Assembly (NCBI RefSeq): GCF_003991135.1
Contig: NZ_CP016379.1
Coordinates: 3,162,001 to 3,226,000 of the forward strand
Length of the DNA: 64,000 nucleotides
Direction of reading: 5' to 3'
DNA from: Anoxybacter fermentans
GTDB lineage: Bacteria; Bacillota; Halanaerobiia; DY22613
In this document: positions 36,956 through 45,195 of the stretch, piece after piece
Layout: the number at the start of each line of letters is the position of its first letter
Position numbering within the stretch: the stretch's first letter is position 1
Made by a program: the position numbers and the translations under genes
The notes under the pieces: generated by a model
Told to the model about the DNA's origin: nothing
What the model saw: only the letters and a program-made list of their open reading frames with translations
Database searches by the model: none

Positions 36956-37237
36956 CTAAGAATTGCTAGCTCTAATTCTCTTTTCAGCAAGAAGTCTTTT
37001 AAGCATATCATTCTCAGTATTTACTTTTTCTAATCTTTTTAAAACTTCCAGATACTGTTTTTTCTTTGTTTTTAGAAAAGATTCTGCATAACCTTTTTGA
37101 CGACTGGATTTAATCCAACTATATATAGTTTGCTTAGAAATTTCATGGCGACGTGTAACCAATTCAATATTACTAATCAATTGACATTCTTCTATTGTTT
37201 GTTGTTTGAATTCATCAGAATATTTTTTACGTTTCAT
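36956..37237 (-). CDS. IS3-family OrfA (helix-turn-helix protein)
   Basis: The 93-residue product starts MKRKKYSDEFKQQTI and has the helix-turn-helix ELVTRRHEISKQTIYSWI, then a leucine-rich coiled coil (LKRLEKVNTENDMLKRLLAEK), as in OrfA of IS3 elements. The ATG at 37237 has SD GGAGGTA; a longer upstream frame lacks one. The natural continuation (ELAILRNKV) is out of frame at the end, hinting at a small lesion. Confidence 0.82.
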   Translation of the reverse strand: MKRKKYSDEFKQQTIEECQLISNIELVTRRHEISKQTIYSWIKSSRQKGYAESFLKTKKKQYLEVLKRLEKVNTENDMLKRLLAEKRIRASNS

Positions 37238-37310
37238 GAATAATACCTCCTCTATCATTATTATATCAATTATATCATTTTCATACTTTATCTCCAAACC
37301 TATTAGGGGG

Positions 37311-37597
37311 CTATATAGAAAAATTTGCCTGGTAATGAACAACCAACTATAATGTGGTTCGAAGGAGAACTTTTTTTAGAATTATACAGAAAAGAAGCTT
37401 TATCAAATGTTGTTCTGAACTAAATGGTAAAATATAAAGCAGGTATTATGGCAAATGGTTTATATTGGTCTTTTTGAATTTAATAATAGATACCGAAAAA
37501 AATTTTCTGATAATTAAAAAATTTTAAGCAAATATGGAGAAATTATTATTTATACGTAGAATATATATATTAACAAATAGAGGAAAGGAGGGGAAGA
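37311..37597. other. Spacer between the IS3 element and the precursor gene
   Basis: About 290 bp. A short open stretch at about 37331-37423 ends with MWFEGELFLELYRKEALSNV and a stop; it has no recognisable family and looks like the tail of a lost gene. The rest is A+T-rich and must contain the promoter of the RiPP operon, but no convincing -35/-10 pair could be placed. Confidence 0.4.
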
Positions 37598-37720
37598 ATG
37601 AATACACCTGCTTATAAGGGGAAAAAAATAGCTGGTTGTGTTGGCTGTGCAGTAGTAGGTTTAAATCCAGGTTTGGTTTCCTTTCCATGTATACCATGGT
37701 ATGTAGCTGCTGCTGTATGA
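37598..37720 (+). CDS. SkfA-like sactipeptide (sporulation killing factor-type) precursor
   Basis: This 40-residue peptide is too short for usual gene calling. It reads MNTPAYKGKK, then IAGCVGCAVVGLNPG, then LVSFPCIPWYVAAAV. SD AAAGGAGGGG stands 4 nt before the ATG. Cysteines are at 14, 17 and 31. B. subtilis SkfA ends KAAGCMGC...VCALPHP..., so the AGCxGC start, the third Cys about 13 residues on, and the following aliphatic-Pro pair all match. The leader would be about 13 residues, much shorter than the 29 of SkfA. By analogy Cys17 would form the thioether to an alpha carbon and Cys14-Cys31 a disulfide. No Met stands at the SkfA acceptor position, so the acceptor residue must differ. The SkfB-like enzyme directly downstream supports the call. 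Confidence 0.85.
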   Translation: MNTPAYKGKKIAGCVGCAVVGLNPGLVSFPCIPWYVAAAV

Positions 37721-37729
37721 TTTAATCTT

Positions 37730-37755
37730 AAGGGGCTATTATCTAATAGCCCCTT
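37730..37755 (+). promoter_or_regulatory. Hairpin between precursor and maturase genes
   Basis: AAGGGGCTATT and AATAGCCCCTT form a perfect 11-bp stem with an ATCT loop, followed by A9 rather than T. It is not a standard terminator. It may be a processing or stabilising site that leaves more precursor mRNA than maturase mRNA, as is common in RiPP operons. Confidence 0.7.
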
Positions 37756-37780
37756 AAAAAAAAATTTGGAGGTTAATATT

Positions 37781-39079
37781 ATGTATCCATTGTTTGTAGA
37801 ACCTTATGTTTTGGTCAAACAGTATGGAGATTCTATCATATATAAATGGAATCAAACTTCAATGGAGTATAATTTAGTAAATAGAACAGGTGCAGAGATT
37901 TTAGAGTTATGTGATGAGAAAAAGACTATAGAAAAGATTAGTGAAGAGATGGCAATTCGGTATTCTGAAGATTATAATAGAGCAAAAGTATTGACAAGTA
38001 ATTTTATCTACGAGAGTATTAAAGAGGGATACATAGTAATGAATGATAAACTAGTAGTTAACTTAAAGCAACGAGGGAAAATTTATGGAGATTTTGATCG
38101 TGTAACTCCAATGGCTATAACTATCGAATTAACAAGACAATGTCCATTAATTTGTAGACATTGTTATAATTCAGCTGGTTATAGTATGAAAGATGAGATG
38201 AATTTTGAAGAAGTTTTAATTGTTTTAAAGAAACTTCAAGAAATGGGAGCCAATAAGCTTTTTATAACTGGTGGAGAACCAACTATTCGGCAAGATTTTA
38301 TTAATATATTAGATGAAATTTCTAAAAGATTTTTTGTAGCAACAGTAGCTACCAGTGGGTATATGTTTACGCCTGAATTTGTAGAAAAAATAAAAAACTA
38401 CAAAAATATTGCATGGCAGATTAGTATTGATGGAATGGAAAAAACTCACAATATAATCCGTGGTCGAAGTGATTCTTTTGAGCGTGCGAATTTTGCGATA
38501 AAATCTTTAAAGAAATATAAGTTACCTGTTGTAATTTCTTTCACATTAAATCCATTGAATAGAAATGAAATGGAATCTGTAATTCAATATGGTAAAAAGA
38601 TGGGTGTTGTTCAAGTTCTTATAGGTCGTACAATGAAAATGGGAAGGGCTATTAATGAAAATTGGTCATATAATTTTAATGAATTTAAAGAAATAGAGGA
38701 GGAAATAAATAGATTAAAAAGTATTTATGAAACAGAAAATTTTTTTATTGGGAAAAATGAAGAAGGAGTTCTCTTAGATAAGGTAAAAGAACAGCAGAAT
38801 TGTGGTGCTGGATATATTAGTATAAATATATTGCCAAATGGAGATGTTACTCCTTGTACGGCTTTTAATTATTTATTAGGGAATCTGGTTACTGATGAAA
38901 TTGATGATATTTTTGCTTCTAAAAAAGTATTAATGTTAAAAAATTTAAAATCTCCAACTAAAAATCTTTGTGGTTCTTGTGAGTTACTTGATACTTGTGA
39001 CGGATGTCATGGCATGGCTTATCAGATAAAAAAAGAGGATTGTATCTGGAAGAAAAAATTTGAAGAATCAGTAAAATAG
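37781..39079 (+). CDS. SkfB-like radical SAM/SPASM sactionine maturase
   Basis: The 432-residue protein has an N-terminal PqqD-like (RRE) region of about 85 residues for leader binding, then a radical SAM domain with C121, C125 and C128 in CPLICRHCYN. The GGEP region is at 163-166 (FITGGEPTIR). The segments QISIDGMEKTHNIIRGR (213-229) and GRTMKMGRA closely match SkfB (QISIDGMDNTHDQLRGR; GKTLSVGRA). C-terminal cysteines at 341, 359, 397, 400, 406, 409 and 421 should hold auxiliary iron-sulfur cluster(s) of the SPASM type. It would install the thioether in the peptide encoded 60 nt upstream. ATG 37781 is used, with SD GGAGG; the TTG at 37766 overlaps that SD. Confidence 0.93.
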   Translation: MYPLFVEPYVLVKQYGDSIIYKWNQTSMEYNLVNRTGAEILELCDEKKTIEKISEEMAIRYSEDYNRAKVLTSNFIYESIKEGYIVMNDKLVVNLKQRGKIYGDFDRVTPMAITIELTRQCPLICRHCYNSAGYSMKDEMNFEEVLIVLKKLQEMGANKLFITGGEPTIRQDFINILDEISKRFFVATVATSGYMFTPEFVEKIKNYKNIAWQISIDGMEKTHNIIRGRSDSFERANFAIKSLKKYKLPVVISFTLNPLNRNEMESVIQYGKKMGVVQVLIGRTMKMGRAINENWSYNFNEFKEIEEEINRLKSIYETENFFIGKNEEGVLLDKVKEQQNCGAGYISINILPNGDVTPCTAFNYLLGNLVTDEIDDIFASKKVLMLKNLKSPTKNLCGSCELLDTCDGCHGMAYQIKKEDCIWKKKFEESVK

Positions 39080-39153
39080 GTAATTAAAGCAGGTAATAAA
39101 TTTTTTCATGTGTATCTGTCTTACATAAAACAATAATATTTGGAGGAATCAAG

Positions 39154-39891
39154 GTGAGAAGAAATATTTTGCAAGTTAATAATTTAACCAAAATTTATGA
39201 TACCAAAAAAGTTCTTAAAGAAGTTTCTTTTGAAGTCAAATGTGGAGAAATTGTGGGCTTGATTGGACCAAATGGTGCTGGCAAGACTACAATTATACAG
39301 AGTATTTTAGGACTTATTGAACGAGATCAGGGTGACATTTATTACAATGGTCAGATATTAAAAAAACAACAGGAGATTGCTACACATATATCTTATATTC
39401 CTGAACAACCGGTCTACTATGAAGATCTAACTGTAGAAGAACATTTACAATTTATTGCTATGTTATTTAAAATTCCGCAAAATGAATATCAAAAACGTAA
39501 AGAGTTTATTGTTGACTATTTAAATTTAAAGGAGCATTTAAAAAAATTTCCTGATCAATTATCAAAGGGGACTAAACAGAAGTTTATGATCAGTTGTGGG
39601 TTTATTCGAGAATTTGATTTAATGGTGGCTGATGAACCTTTTTCTGGTCTGGATCCAGCAGCACTAAAAAATCTAAAAGACCTTTTTAGAGAATATAAAA
39701 GAAGGAATAAATCTATAATTGTCTCAACTCATCTTCTGGATTTAGCACAAACTTTTTGTGATAGATATATATTTTTAAATAAGGGAGAAATTATTGTTGT
39801 TGGAAGCCAAAAAGAAATCAGTGAAAAAATTAATTTTAAAAATAAAAATCTATCACTGGAAGAAATCTTTTTAAAGCTCATGAATAAATAA
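39154..39891 (+). CDS. ABC transporter ATPase (SkfE-like exporter/immunity component)
   Basis: The 245-residue ATPase has Walker A GPNGAGKTT, a Q-loop (YIPEQPVYYEDL), a signature region LSKGTKQKF, Walker B LMVADEP and the switch histidine in STHLLDL. In the SKF system the matching protein SkfE with SkfF exports the peptide and protects the producer. The next gene encodes the membrane part. The start is GTG after SD GGAGG. A signature of LSKGT instead of LSGGQ is common in ABC-2-type exporters. Confidence 0.9.
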   Translation: MRRNILQVNNLTKIYDTKKVLKEVSFEVKCGEIVGLIGPNGAGKTTIIQSILGLIERDQGDIYYNGQILKKQQEIATHISYIPEQPVYYEDLTVEEHLQFIAMLFKIPQNEYQKRKEFIVDYLNLKEHLKKFPDQLSKGTKQKFMISCGFIREFDLMVADEPFSGLDPAALKNLKDLFREYKRRNKSIIVSTHLLDLAQTFCDRYIFLNKGEIIVVGSQKEISEKINFKNKNLSLEEIFLKLMNK

Positions 39892-39902
39892 GGGAGTTGA
39901 TT

Positions 39903-41222
39903 TTGTTGCAGATGTTTACATTACTATTAAAAAACAAAATTAGGTTTGTTTTGCGTCACCGAAAAAAAGTAGTACTGGGAATATTTGTTCTATTTCTGGT
40001 TCTTTCGATTGTTCCTGAAGCAATGAATTTAATAGAAGATATAGAAATTTCAACAAAATTTTTCCAGATATTATTTAATGTTTTTTTTCTAATTTTTGCT
40101 TTTAAAAAGATATTTATTGATAACCATCCACCAATTTATTTCTCAGTCCCCAGCACTCATTTCATAATGACTTCTCCAGTGAATATAAAAGTAATTGTGG
40201 GTATTAAATTATTATTATCTTATGTACCTATCATAATACTTTCATTTATTATTTTTTCTTTTTTTCGTTTTTATGAATTGACAAAAGTAAATAGTTATAT
40301 TTTTTCATTAATTTTAATTTTTTTGACAAATATATCCTGGTTAAAATTTAATCTTGAAAAAAAGTCAATAAAGTTTATGTACCAGGCTCTACTATTTGTT
40401 TTGATCATAATATTTTTTCCAACAAAAGATGTTTATATTATGTTTTGGATGATTGCTTCATCAGTAAGTTTTCTATTATCAATTGTTATTGCTGATTATA
40501 TACAATGGCCTAAATTTAGAGAATACTGTAAATTTATTTATTTAAGTAAAAAATATTGGCTTGAAAGTAATTGGGTTGGATTACAGACATTGATGTATGA
40601 GAAGAGAAAGAATTCTCAAAAAAGAACCTTTTTACATTCATTATATTTGATAGGTTGGCGGTCCATTATATTTAAAGATTTAATAATCTATTCTAGATTT
40701 TCATTTAGAGTCTGGTTAATGCTTTTAACCCAGGTTGTTTTTGCTATATATTTAATGAAATCTAGTGAAAAAAGTTTATTTGTGATTGGTTGTGGGATTA
40801 TTTTATTAGGAATTACTGTCAATTTTGCAAATTTATTTAATAAGACTATTCAAAAACGAAAAGAAGGTTTTTTAATTCCTTTAACTCCTGAAGAATTGTT
40901 AATTGGTTCTCTTACTCTTCCGGTTATAATTTCTGTTTTGTTATTAACTATTATGGTGATAGTACTAAACCCCATCCAGATTATTATTAGAATTATACTG
41001 GTAAATATTACAATATCTATATTATTACCATTACTTGCTGTTGTTAGAAGTTATAGTAATATGGGGATTATGTCATTTAAATTCATATTTGGTTCATGTT
41101 TATTTATAGGATATTTTTTTGTAGCTGTTCATGCCTCACTCTTATACTTATGTTTATTTATTTTTCCAATATTCTTATATAATTATATATTGGTTAAAGG
41201 AGTGATAAAAAATTATGATTAA
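39903..41222 (+). CDS. ABC-2-type exporter permease (SkfF-like position)
   Basis: The product of about 439 residues is a polytopic membrane protein with roughly 10 hydrophobic segments (for example VVLGIFVLFLVLSIVPEAM, FFQILFNVFFLIFAFKKI, ALLFVLIIIFFP, LFIFPIFLYNYILV). It has no clear family motif, but its size and place match SkfF (about 447 residues). TTG 39903 gives the best spacing from AAGGGAG; ATG 39912 is the alternative. Its 3' end overlaps the TldD-like gene by 8 nt, so the two are coupled. With the ATPase it would export the mature peptide and give self-protection. Confidence 0.8.
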   Translation: MLQMFTLLLKNKIRFVLRHRKKVVLGIFVLFLVLSIVPEAMNLIEDIEISTKFFQILFNVFFLIFAFKKIFIDNHPPIYFSVPSTHFIMTSPVNIKVIVGIKLLLSYVPIIILSFIIFSFFRFYELTKVNSYIFSLILIFLTNISWLKFNLEKKSIKFMYQALLFVLIIIFFPTKDVYIMFWMIASSVSFLLSIVIADYIQWPKFREYCKFIYLSKKYWLESNWVGLQTLMYEKRKNSQKRTFLHSLYLIGWRSIIFKDLIIYSRFSFRVWLMLLTQVVFAIYLMKSSEKSLFVIGCGIILLGITVNFANLFNKTIQKRKEGFLIPLTPEELLIGSLTLPVIISVLLLTIMVIVLNPIQIIIRIILVNITISILLPLLAVVRSYSNMGIMSFKFIFGSCLFIGYFFVAVHASLLYLCLFIFPIFLYNYILVKGVIKNYD

Positions 41223-42618
41223 AGATAATTTTTCTATAGAGAAAATAGATGTTGTAGAGCTTGCTGAGTTACAAAAGAGAATAATACCCCTAACAGATTA
41301 TATAGATTTTTATATTGAAGAAGTTGTTGAAATGAGTTGGTTTTTAGGATTGACAGAAAGGGTTGGGCCTCTTTTTTCAACTAATCGTGGTGCAGGTTTA
41401 CGTATAATTCAAAAAAATAATCGGATGTATTTATGTAGGACTTTAGCTGAATATAAAGATATTTATGAACTATTTGAAATGGCTTTAAAAAAATTATCGA
41501 CAAATATAGAATATGGAATTAAATATCAAACGACTAATAATTATTTCCAATATCAAAATCAATCTCTTCATCAAAAATTTAATTTACCTTATGAAGAAAT
41601 AGATTTCGTTTTTAATGAGTTGGAGTATTTTGCACGGGAAAATTTGAATTTATATAACCTTTCATGTCATATTTCGGGTTGTTTAAAAAAGGTAATTATA
41701 TTAGATCATGAAGGTAAATCTATTGAGTTGGCTGAAAACAAATTGAAAGTTAAGCTTAATATTATGTTTAATCTAAATGGAGAGATGATTACTAAGACGA
41801 AAAAATGTTTTTCTAAAGGTGATAACTTTAATTTGAAGGAATTAATTAAAAAAAACGGATTTGATTTAGTGAAAGAAGCAAAAAATTGTGTACGTTTAAA
41901 AACTGTAAAACCAGATAAAATGGATCTTGTTCTAGCTCCAGGGGCAGGGGGAATTCTCATTCATGAAGCATGTGGGCATGCCTTAGAGGCGGATGAAATT
42001 CTTGAAAAGAATAGTGTTTTCTCTTATAGGTTAGGAAAAAAAATAGCCCCTGATTATATTACAATTTGTGACAGAGGTCATATTGAAAGTGATTGGGTTT
42101 ATGAACCTTACGATTCTGAGGGAACGAAATCAAACTCTGTATATCTTATTAAAGATGGTGTGATTAGTGGGGTTATGACTGATTTAAGGACAGCCAAGGA
42201 ATTAAATTTTAAACCTACTGGAAACGGGCGTAGAGAGTCTTTTCAATTTCAACCAATATGTCGGATGAGAAATACATATTTAGAGCCAAGAGAATATTCG
42301 CCTGAAGAAATTATTAAAAGTACGAAGAAAGGTATTTATGCTACCGAATTTTCAGGTGGGGAAGTCAATACCCAGACAGGAGATTTTATTTTTGGAGTTA
42401 GTAGTGGATATTTAATTGAAAATGGGGAAATTACAGATGCTATTAAACCTTTTTTGTATGTTGGAAATACATTAGATGTATTATCTAGAATTGATATGGT
42501 GGGAAATGATTTAAAATTTGAAATTGGAGATTGTGGAAAAAGTGGACAGATGGTGGATGTATCTTATGGTCAACCTACGTTACGCATTTCTTCACAAAAA
42601 GTAGGTGGTCTACGATGA
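41215..42618 (+). CDS. TldD-like zinc protease subunit in a RiPP operon
   Basis: The 467-residue protein is a member of the TldD/PmbA family (PF01523). It has the zinc-binding HEXXXH in LIHEACGHALEADEI (H250, E251, H255), the following CDRGHIESDWVYEPYDSEGT region (key part YDSEGT), SGGEVNTQTGDFIF, and the Cys of DCGKSGQMVDVSYGQPTLRI (third zinc ligand, family knowledge; key part CGKSGQM). TldD with TldE forms a heterodimer that degrades unfolded peptides and removes the leader of microcin B17. In this operon the substrate would be the modified SkfA-like peptide. It overlaps the permease gene and, by 4 nt (ATGA), the TldE gene. Confidence 0.93.
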   Translation: MIKDNFSIEKIDVVELAELQKRIIPLTDYIDFYIEEVVEMSWFLGLTERVGPLFSTNRGAGLRIIQKNNRMYLCRTLAEYKDIYELFEMALKKLSTNIEYGIKYQTTNNYFQYQNQSLHQKFNLPYEEIDFVFNELEYFARENLNLYNLSCHISGCLKKVIILDHEGKSIELAENKLKVKLNIMFNLNGEMITKTKKCFSKGDNFNLKELIKKNGFDLVKEAKNCVRLKTVKPDKMDLVLAPGAGGILIHEACGHALEADEILEKNSVFSYRLGKKIAPDYITICDRGHIESDWVYEPYDSEGTKSNSVYLIKDGVISGVMTDLRTAKELNFKPTGNGRRESFQFQPICRMRNTYLEPREYSPEEIIKSTKKGIYATEFSGGEVNTQTGDFIFGVSSGYLIENGEITDAIKPFLYVGNTLDVLSRIDMVGNDLKFEIGDCGKSGQMVDVSYGQPTLRISSQKVGGLR

Positions 42619-43949
42619 AAGAAAAAATATATAAATTAGAACAAACTATAAAAAAAGTATTAAAGCATGAGGATTGTGCAGAAATATATTTTTCACAGAA
42701 AGATAAGCATTGTTATGAGATAAATGATAATTTGAAGAAAAATTATTCTTTATTTTCAGATATGGGTATTTCAGCAAGAGTATTTAAAAAAGGAAAGGTC
42801 GGTTTTTCTTTCCGTCCTGGTATTAGTGAGGATGCAATTTTTGGAGCTCTTCAGGATGCTCAACAAAATTTAAAATTTGCTCCCGAAGAATCTTATATGC
42901 CTTTTCCTTGTATAAAACCCAAGGAAAATTTTGATTTTAATTTTGAGGATAAGATTGATGTATTTAATCTTTTGACAGAAGAACTGATTCAAAAAATGAA
43001 TGAAGAACTTAAAAGAGTAGGTTTAAGTTTAAAAACAATATATTTTTATAGTGAAATTGAACAATTTTTACTTATAAATACTGCTCAAGTCCAAGGTGGA
43101 GGGAATGTAAATTTATATTCATTAGGATTCAACTTTAGAATAAAGAATAAGAGCATTGATGAATCTTTTTTTATAACACGTTTCTTTTCTGATTTTCGTG
43201 ATTTTTTTAATGTAAAAGATGTTATACAGCAAGCAATTAAAATTGCAGAAGTTAAAAAAAGTAATCCATTACAGCAGAAAGTAATTGATTCCCCAATTTT
43301 ATTAACACCTAATGCAGTTTCCGTCTTGATATATGTATTTTTATCTTTACTTACAAGTGAATCTATTTTTCATAAGAGGAGTTTTATTTCAGATTTAGAT
43401 AAAAAAATATTTTTTGGTAACCAGTTAACGATTATTGAAAACGCAAGGAATAATAAAATTTGTAATGCAAATATTGATCGAGAGGGGTCAGTAAGAAAAG
43501 AGGTTAAGATAATTGAAAAGGGAAATTTATGTAATATTATATCTGATATAAAATACGGCTCTAAAATTGGAGTTCAAAGTACTTCCTCGGCATGGCGTCA
43601 AAATTATCAACAGATGCCAATAGTAAAAGCAACATCTGTTACTGTGGAGTCTGGAACTTCTTTGATGGAAGAGATTATCTGTAAAAATAGTGAAATCTTT
43701 ATTATTGATGATTTAATAGGGATTGCTGCTGGATTGAACTCTACTACAGGTGATTTCCAAGTAACTTCTGAAGGGTATTTAATGAGTGATAATAAGATTA
43801 AAGGGAGGGCTAGAGTTTTTTTTCAAAATAATTTGATATCATTGTTTAATAATATTATTGAGATTACAAAGGAACAAGAGTATGGGATTGATGGCTCTAT
43901 TTATGTTCCTGGTTTTGTAATTGGAAATACAAAGCTGAGTGTAATTTAA
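42615..43949 (+). CDS. TldE/PmbA-like partner subunit
   Basis: The 444-residue protein belongs to the same family but lacks HEXXXH, as TldE/PmbA subunits do. Recognisable family parts are DMGISARVFKKGKVGFSF, SGTSLMEEI, and the C-terminal GIAAGLNSTTGDFQVTSEGYL (key part NSTTGDFQVTSEGYL). Its start ATG overlaps the TldD stop (ATGA); a longer frame from 42531 lies wholly inside tldD. It should form the heterodimer with the TldD-like subunit and help bind the substrate. It is the last gene of the operon; a decayed transposase starts 13 bp after its stop codon. Confidence 0.92.
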   Translation: MKEKIYKLEQTIKKVLKHEDCAEIYFSQKDKHCYEINDNLKKNYSLFSDMGISARVFKKGKVGFSFRPGISEDAIFGALQDAQQNLKFAPEESYMPFPCIKPKENFDFNFEDKIDVFNLLTEELIQKMNEELKRVGLSLKTIYFYSEIEQFLLINTAQVQGGGNVNLYSLGFNFRIKNKSIDESFFITRFFSDFRDFFNVKDVIQQAIKIAEVKKSNPLQQKVIDSPILLTPNAVSVLIYVFLSLLTSESIFHKRSFISDLDKKIFFGNQLTIIENARNNKICNANIDREGSVRKEVKIIEKGNLCNIISDIKYGSKIGVQSTSSAWRQNYQQMPIVKATSVTVESGTSLMEEIICKNSEIFIIDDLIGIAAGLNSTTGDFQVTSEGYLMSDNKIKGRARVFFQNNLISLFNNIIEITKEQEYGIDGSIYVPGFVIGNTKLSVI

Positions 43950-43961
43950 AAGTTTATGTGG

Positions 43962-44471
43962 CTATGCAGTTAACTCAGCATAGGTAATTGTAGAAGTAGA
44001 AGTGCATGCTACTAAAAGCCTGTCAAACAGCTAGTTCTGCATCCAGCGACGATTAAAACGATAACAGAATTCTTCTAAATAAGACTAAAGATGCTTTTTT
44101 CCTAATCCATAATAAGTACCTTCTATAAAAGCCTTAGCATTATCAATTACAGTATACAGCCATTTGAGAAAATGGGAATCCTCATGAGGATCATAGTGTT
44201 TAAACTCGTACTTAAACTTACCATCATTCCCAAGTTGTCTGTAGGAATGATAAGCATCACTGGATATCTTCGACTCAGCTTAAATGTTGCGGTAAGCAAA
44301 ATCTCCTAAAGTTGAAGCTTTAATATCAGATACAATTTCCATTTTCAAATACTTAGGGTGGCCTTCTTCATCAAGAGATATAGCACATATAACTTTAGAT
44401 TTTTCTGTTCTACGACCACGTTTACCGCCCCAGATGGGATTCCCAAAAAAAGTATCACAGGTTGTTGACAA
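43962..44471 (-). pseudogene. IS1595/ISXO2-like transposase remnant
   Basis: Read on the minus strand, it encodes DTFFGNPIWGGKRGRR, VICAISLDEEGHPKYLKM, SSDAYHSYRQLGND, HYDPHEDSHFLKWL and EEFCYRFNRRW, the DDE_Tnp_IS1595 pattern. In-frame stops occur near 44280, 44084 and 44034, and the N-terminus is missing. It marks the right border of the RiPP operon. Confidence 0.85.
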
Positions 44472-44533
44472 ACACTAGTTTTTCCATTGCAATTTATCTG
44501 GATTATTAAAATTAGATAGGCTAAACCTCTAAA

Positions 44534-44740
44534 TTAAGCAACTTTTCTAAAATTATCAGTTATAAAATCAGGTCCATTATTTCTTTTCCAGAGATAAAGG
44601 GCTATTTTTCTCATATTTTGGCATGACGAAGAGAGAAGACATTGTTCCCTTACTTTCTCTAGCCATCTCATCCGGCAAAATCTTAAACCATGGAGCTCTT
44701 TTGTATCTGCAAAACTTCGCTCAATGGTTTCTTTTCTTTT
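44534..44740 (-). pseudogene. IS1182-type transposase remnant (C-terminus)
   Basis: The minus strand encodes KRKETIERSFADTKELHGL, RFCRMRWLEKVREQCLLSS and CQNMRKIALYLWKR, the typical C-terminal end of IS1182/DDE_Tnp_1-type transposases. A stop precedes it and only 68 codons remain. It is too short to be active. Confidence 0.82.
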
Positions 44741-44769
44741 TTATACAACTTTTTCCCTTTTTCACTGAG

Positions 44770-44977
44770 ACTGCACAAAACTAATTTTGAGCGACATAGA
44801 AATTTTTCGTTAAACCATCTTAGTGAGATTTCAGTCGAAATAAGGCTTCATCACAGGATGTGATGAGCTAATCAAGGGTCAGGAGACCCATTGATTAGTG
44901 TGCCTTATTTCGACAGAAATCTAACTTTAGATGGTTCGAAAAATTTCTTTTGAAATGAAAAATTAGCTTTTTGCAGT
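44770..44977. repeat. Family 1 repeat, copy g
   Basis: 208 bp. The left end is ACTGCACAAAACTAATTTT, the right AAAATTAGCTTTTTGCAGT preceded by GAA. The long centre includes GGCTTCATCACAGGATG and CTAATCAAGGGTC ... GATTAGTGTGCC. It lies between the IS1182 remnant and the pst operon. Confidence 0.88.
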
Positions 44978-45057
44978 AAAATCAAAATATGAACTCTAAT
45001 TTTTTGATAATAAGCAGAGAGAGTATATTTCTTATTATACAAAAGACTTCTGAAAGG

Positions 45058-45098
45058 ATAAAGCTGGTTTCCGGTTAGGAGACCAGCTTTATTATTTT
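45058..45098 (+). terminator. Strong hairpin with T tract upstream of pstS
   Basis: ATAAAGCTGGTTTCC pairs with GGAGACCAGCTTTAT (one G-U), followed by TATTTTTA. No gene lies directly upstream, so it is either a leftover terminator or one that insulates pstS from read-through. Confidence 0.85.
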
Positions 45099-45108
45099 TA
45101 ACGTTTTT

Positions 45109-45170
45109 GTAACATTGATGTCATCTAGCTCTAACATATGTAAGTTATACTATGACTGTCATTTAAAATT
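45109..45170 (+). promoter_or_regulatory. Possible Pho-regulated promoter of pstS
   Basis: GTAACATTGATGTCATCTAG, CTAACATATG and ACTGTCATTT contain spaced TAACA / TGTCAT units like Pho-box halves. A -10-like TATACT lies at 45146-45151 without a good -35, as expected for an activator-dependent promoter. The assignment is tentative. Confidence 0.35.
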
Positions 45171-45195
45171 ATATACTTAAGGGAGGTTTTAATAT

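Larger units (their letters stand above)
36029..37310 (-). mobile_element. IS3-family insertion sequence (decayed)
   Basis: The ends CCCCTTAATATTGGAGAT (left) and the complement of CCCCCTAATAGGTTTGGAGA (right) are related inverted repeats. The element is about 1282 bp and holds orfA and orfB on the minus strand in the usual IS3 order. It sits inside the zinc-ribbon transposase gene. Confidence 0.8.

Noticed and set aside
42531-42614. Longer start of the TldE-like gene at 42531
   Set aside because: The extra 28 codons lie within tldD in another frame and do not resemble the family; the ATG overlapping the tldD stop is the natural coupled start.
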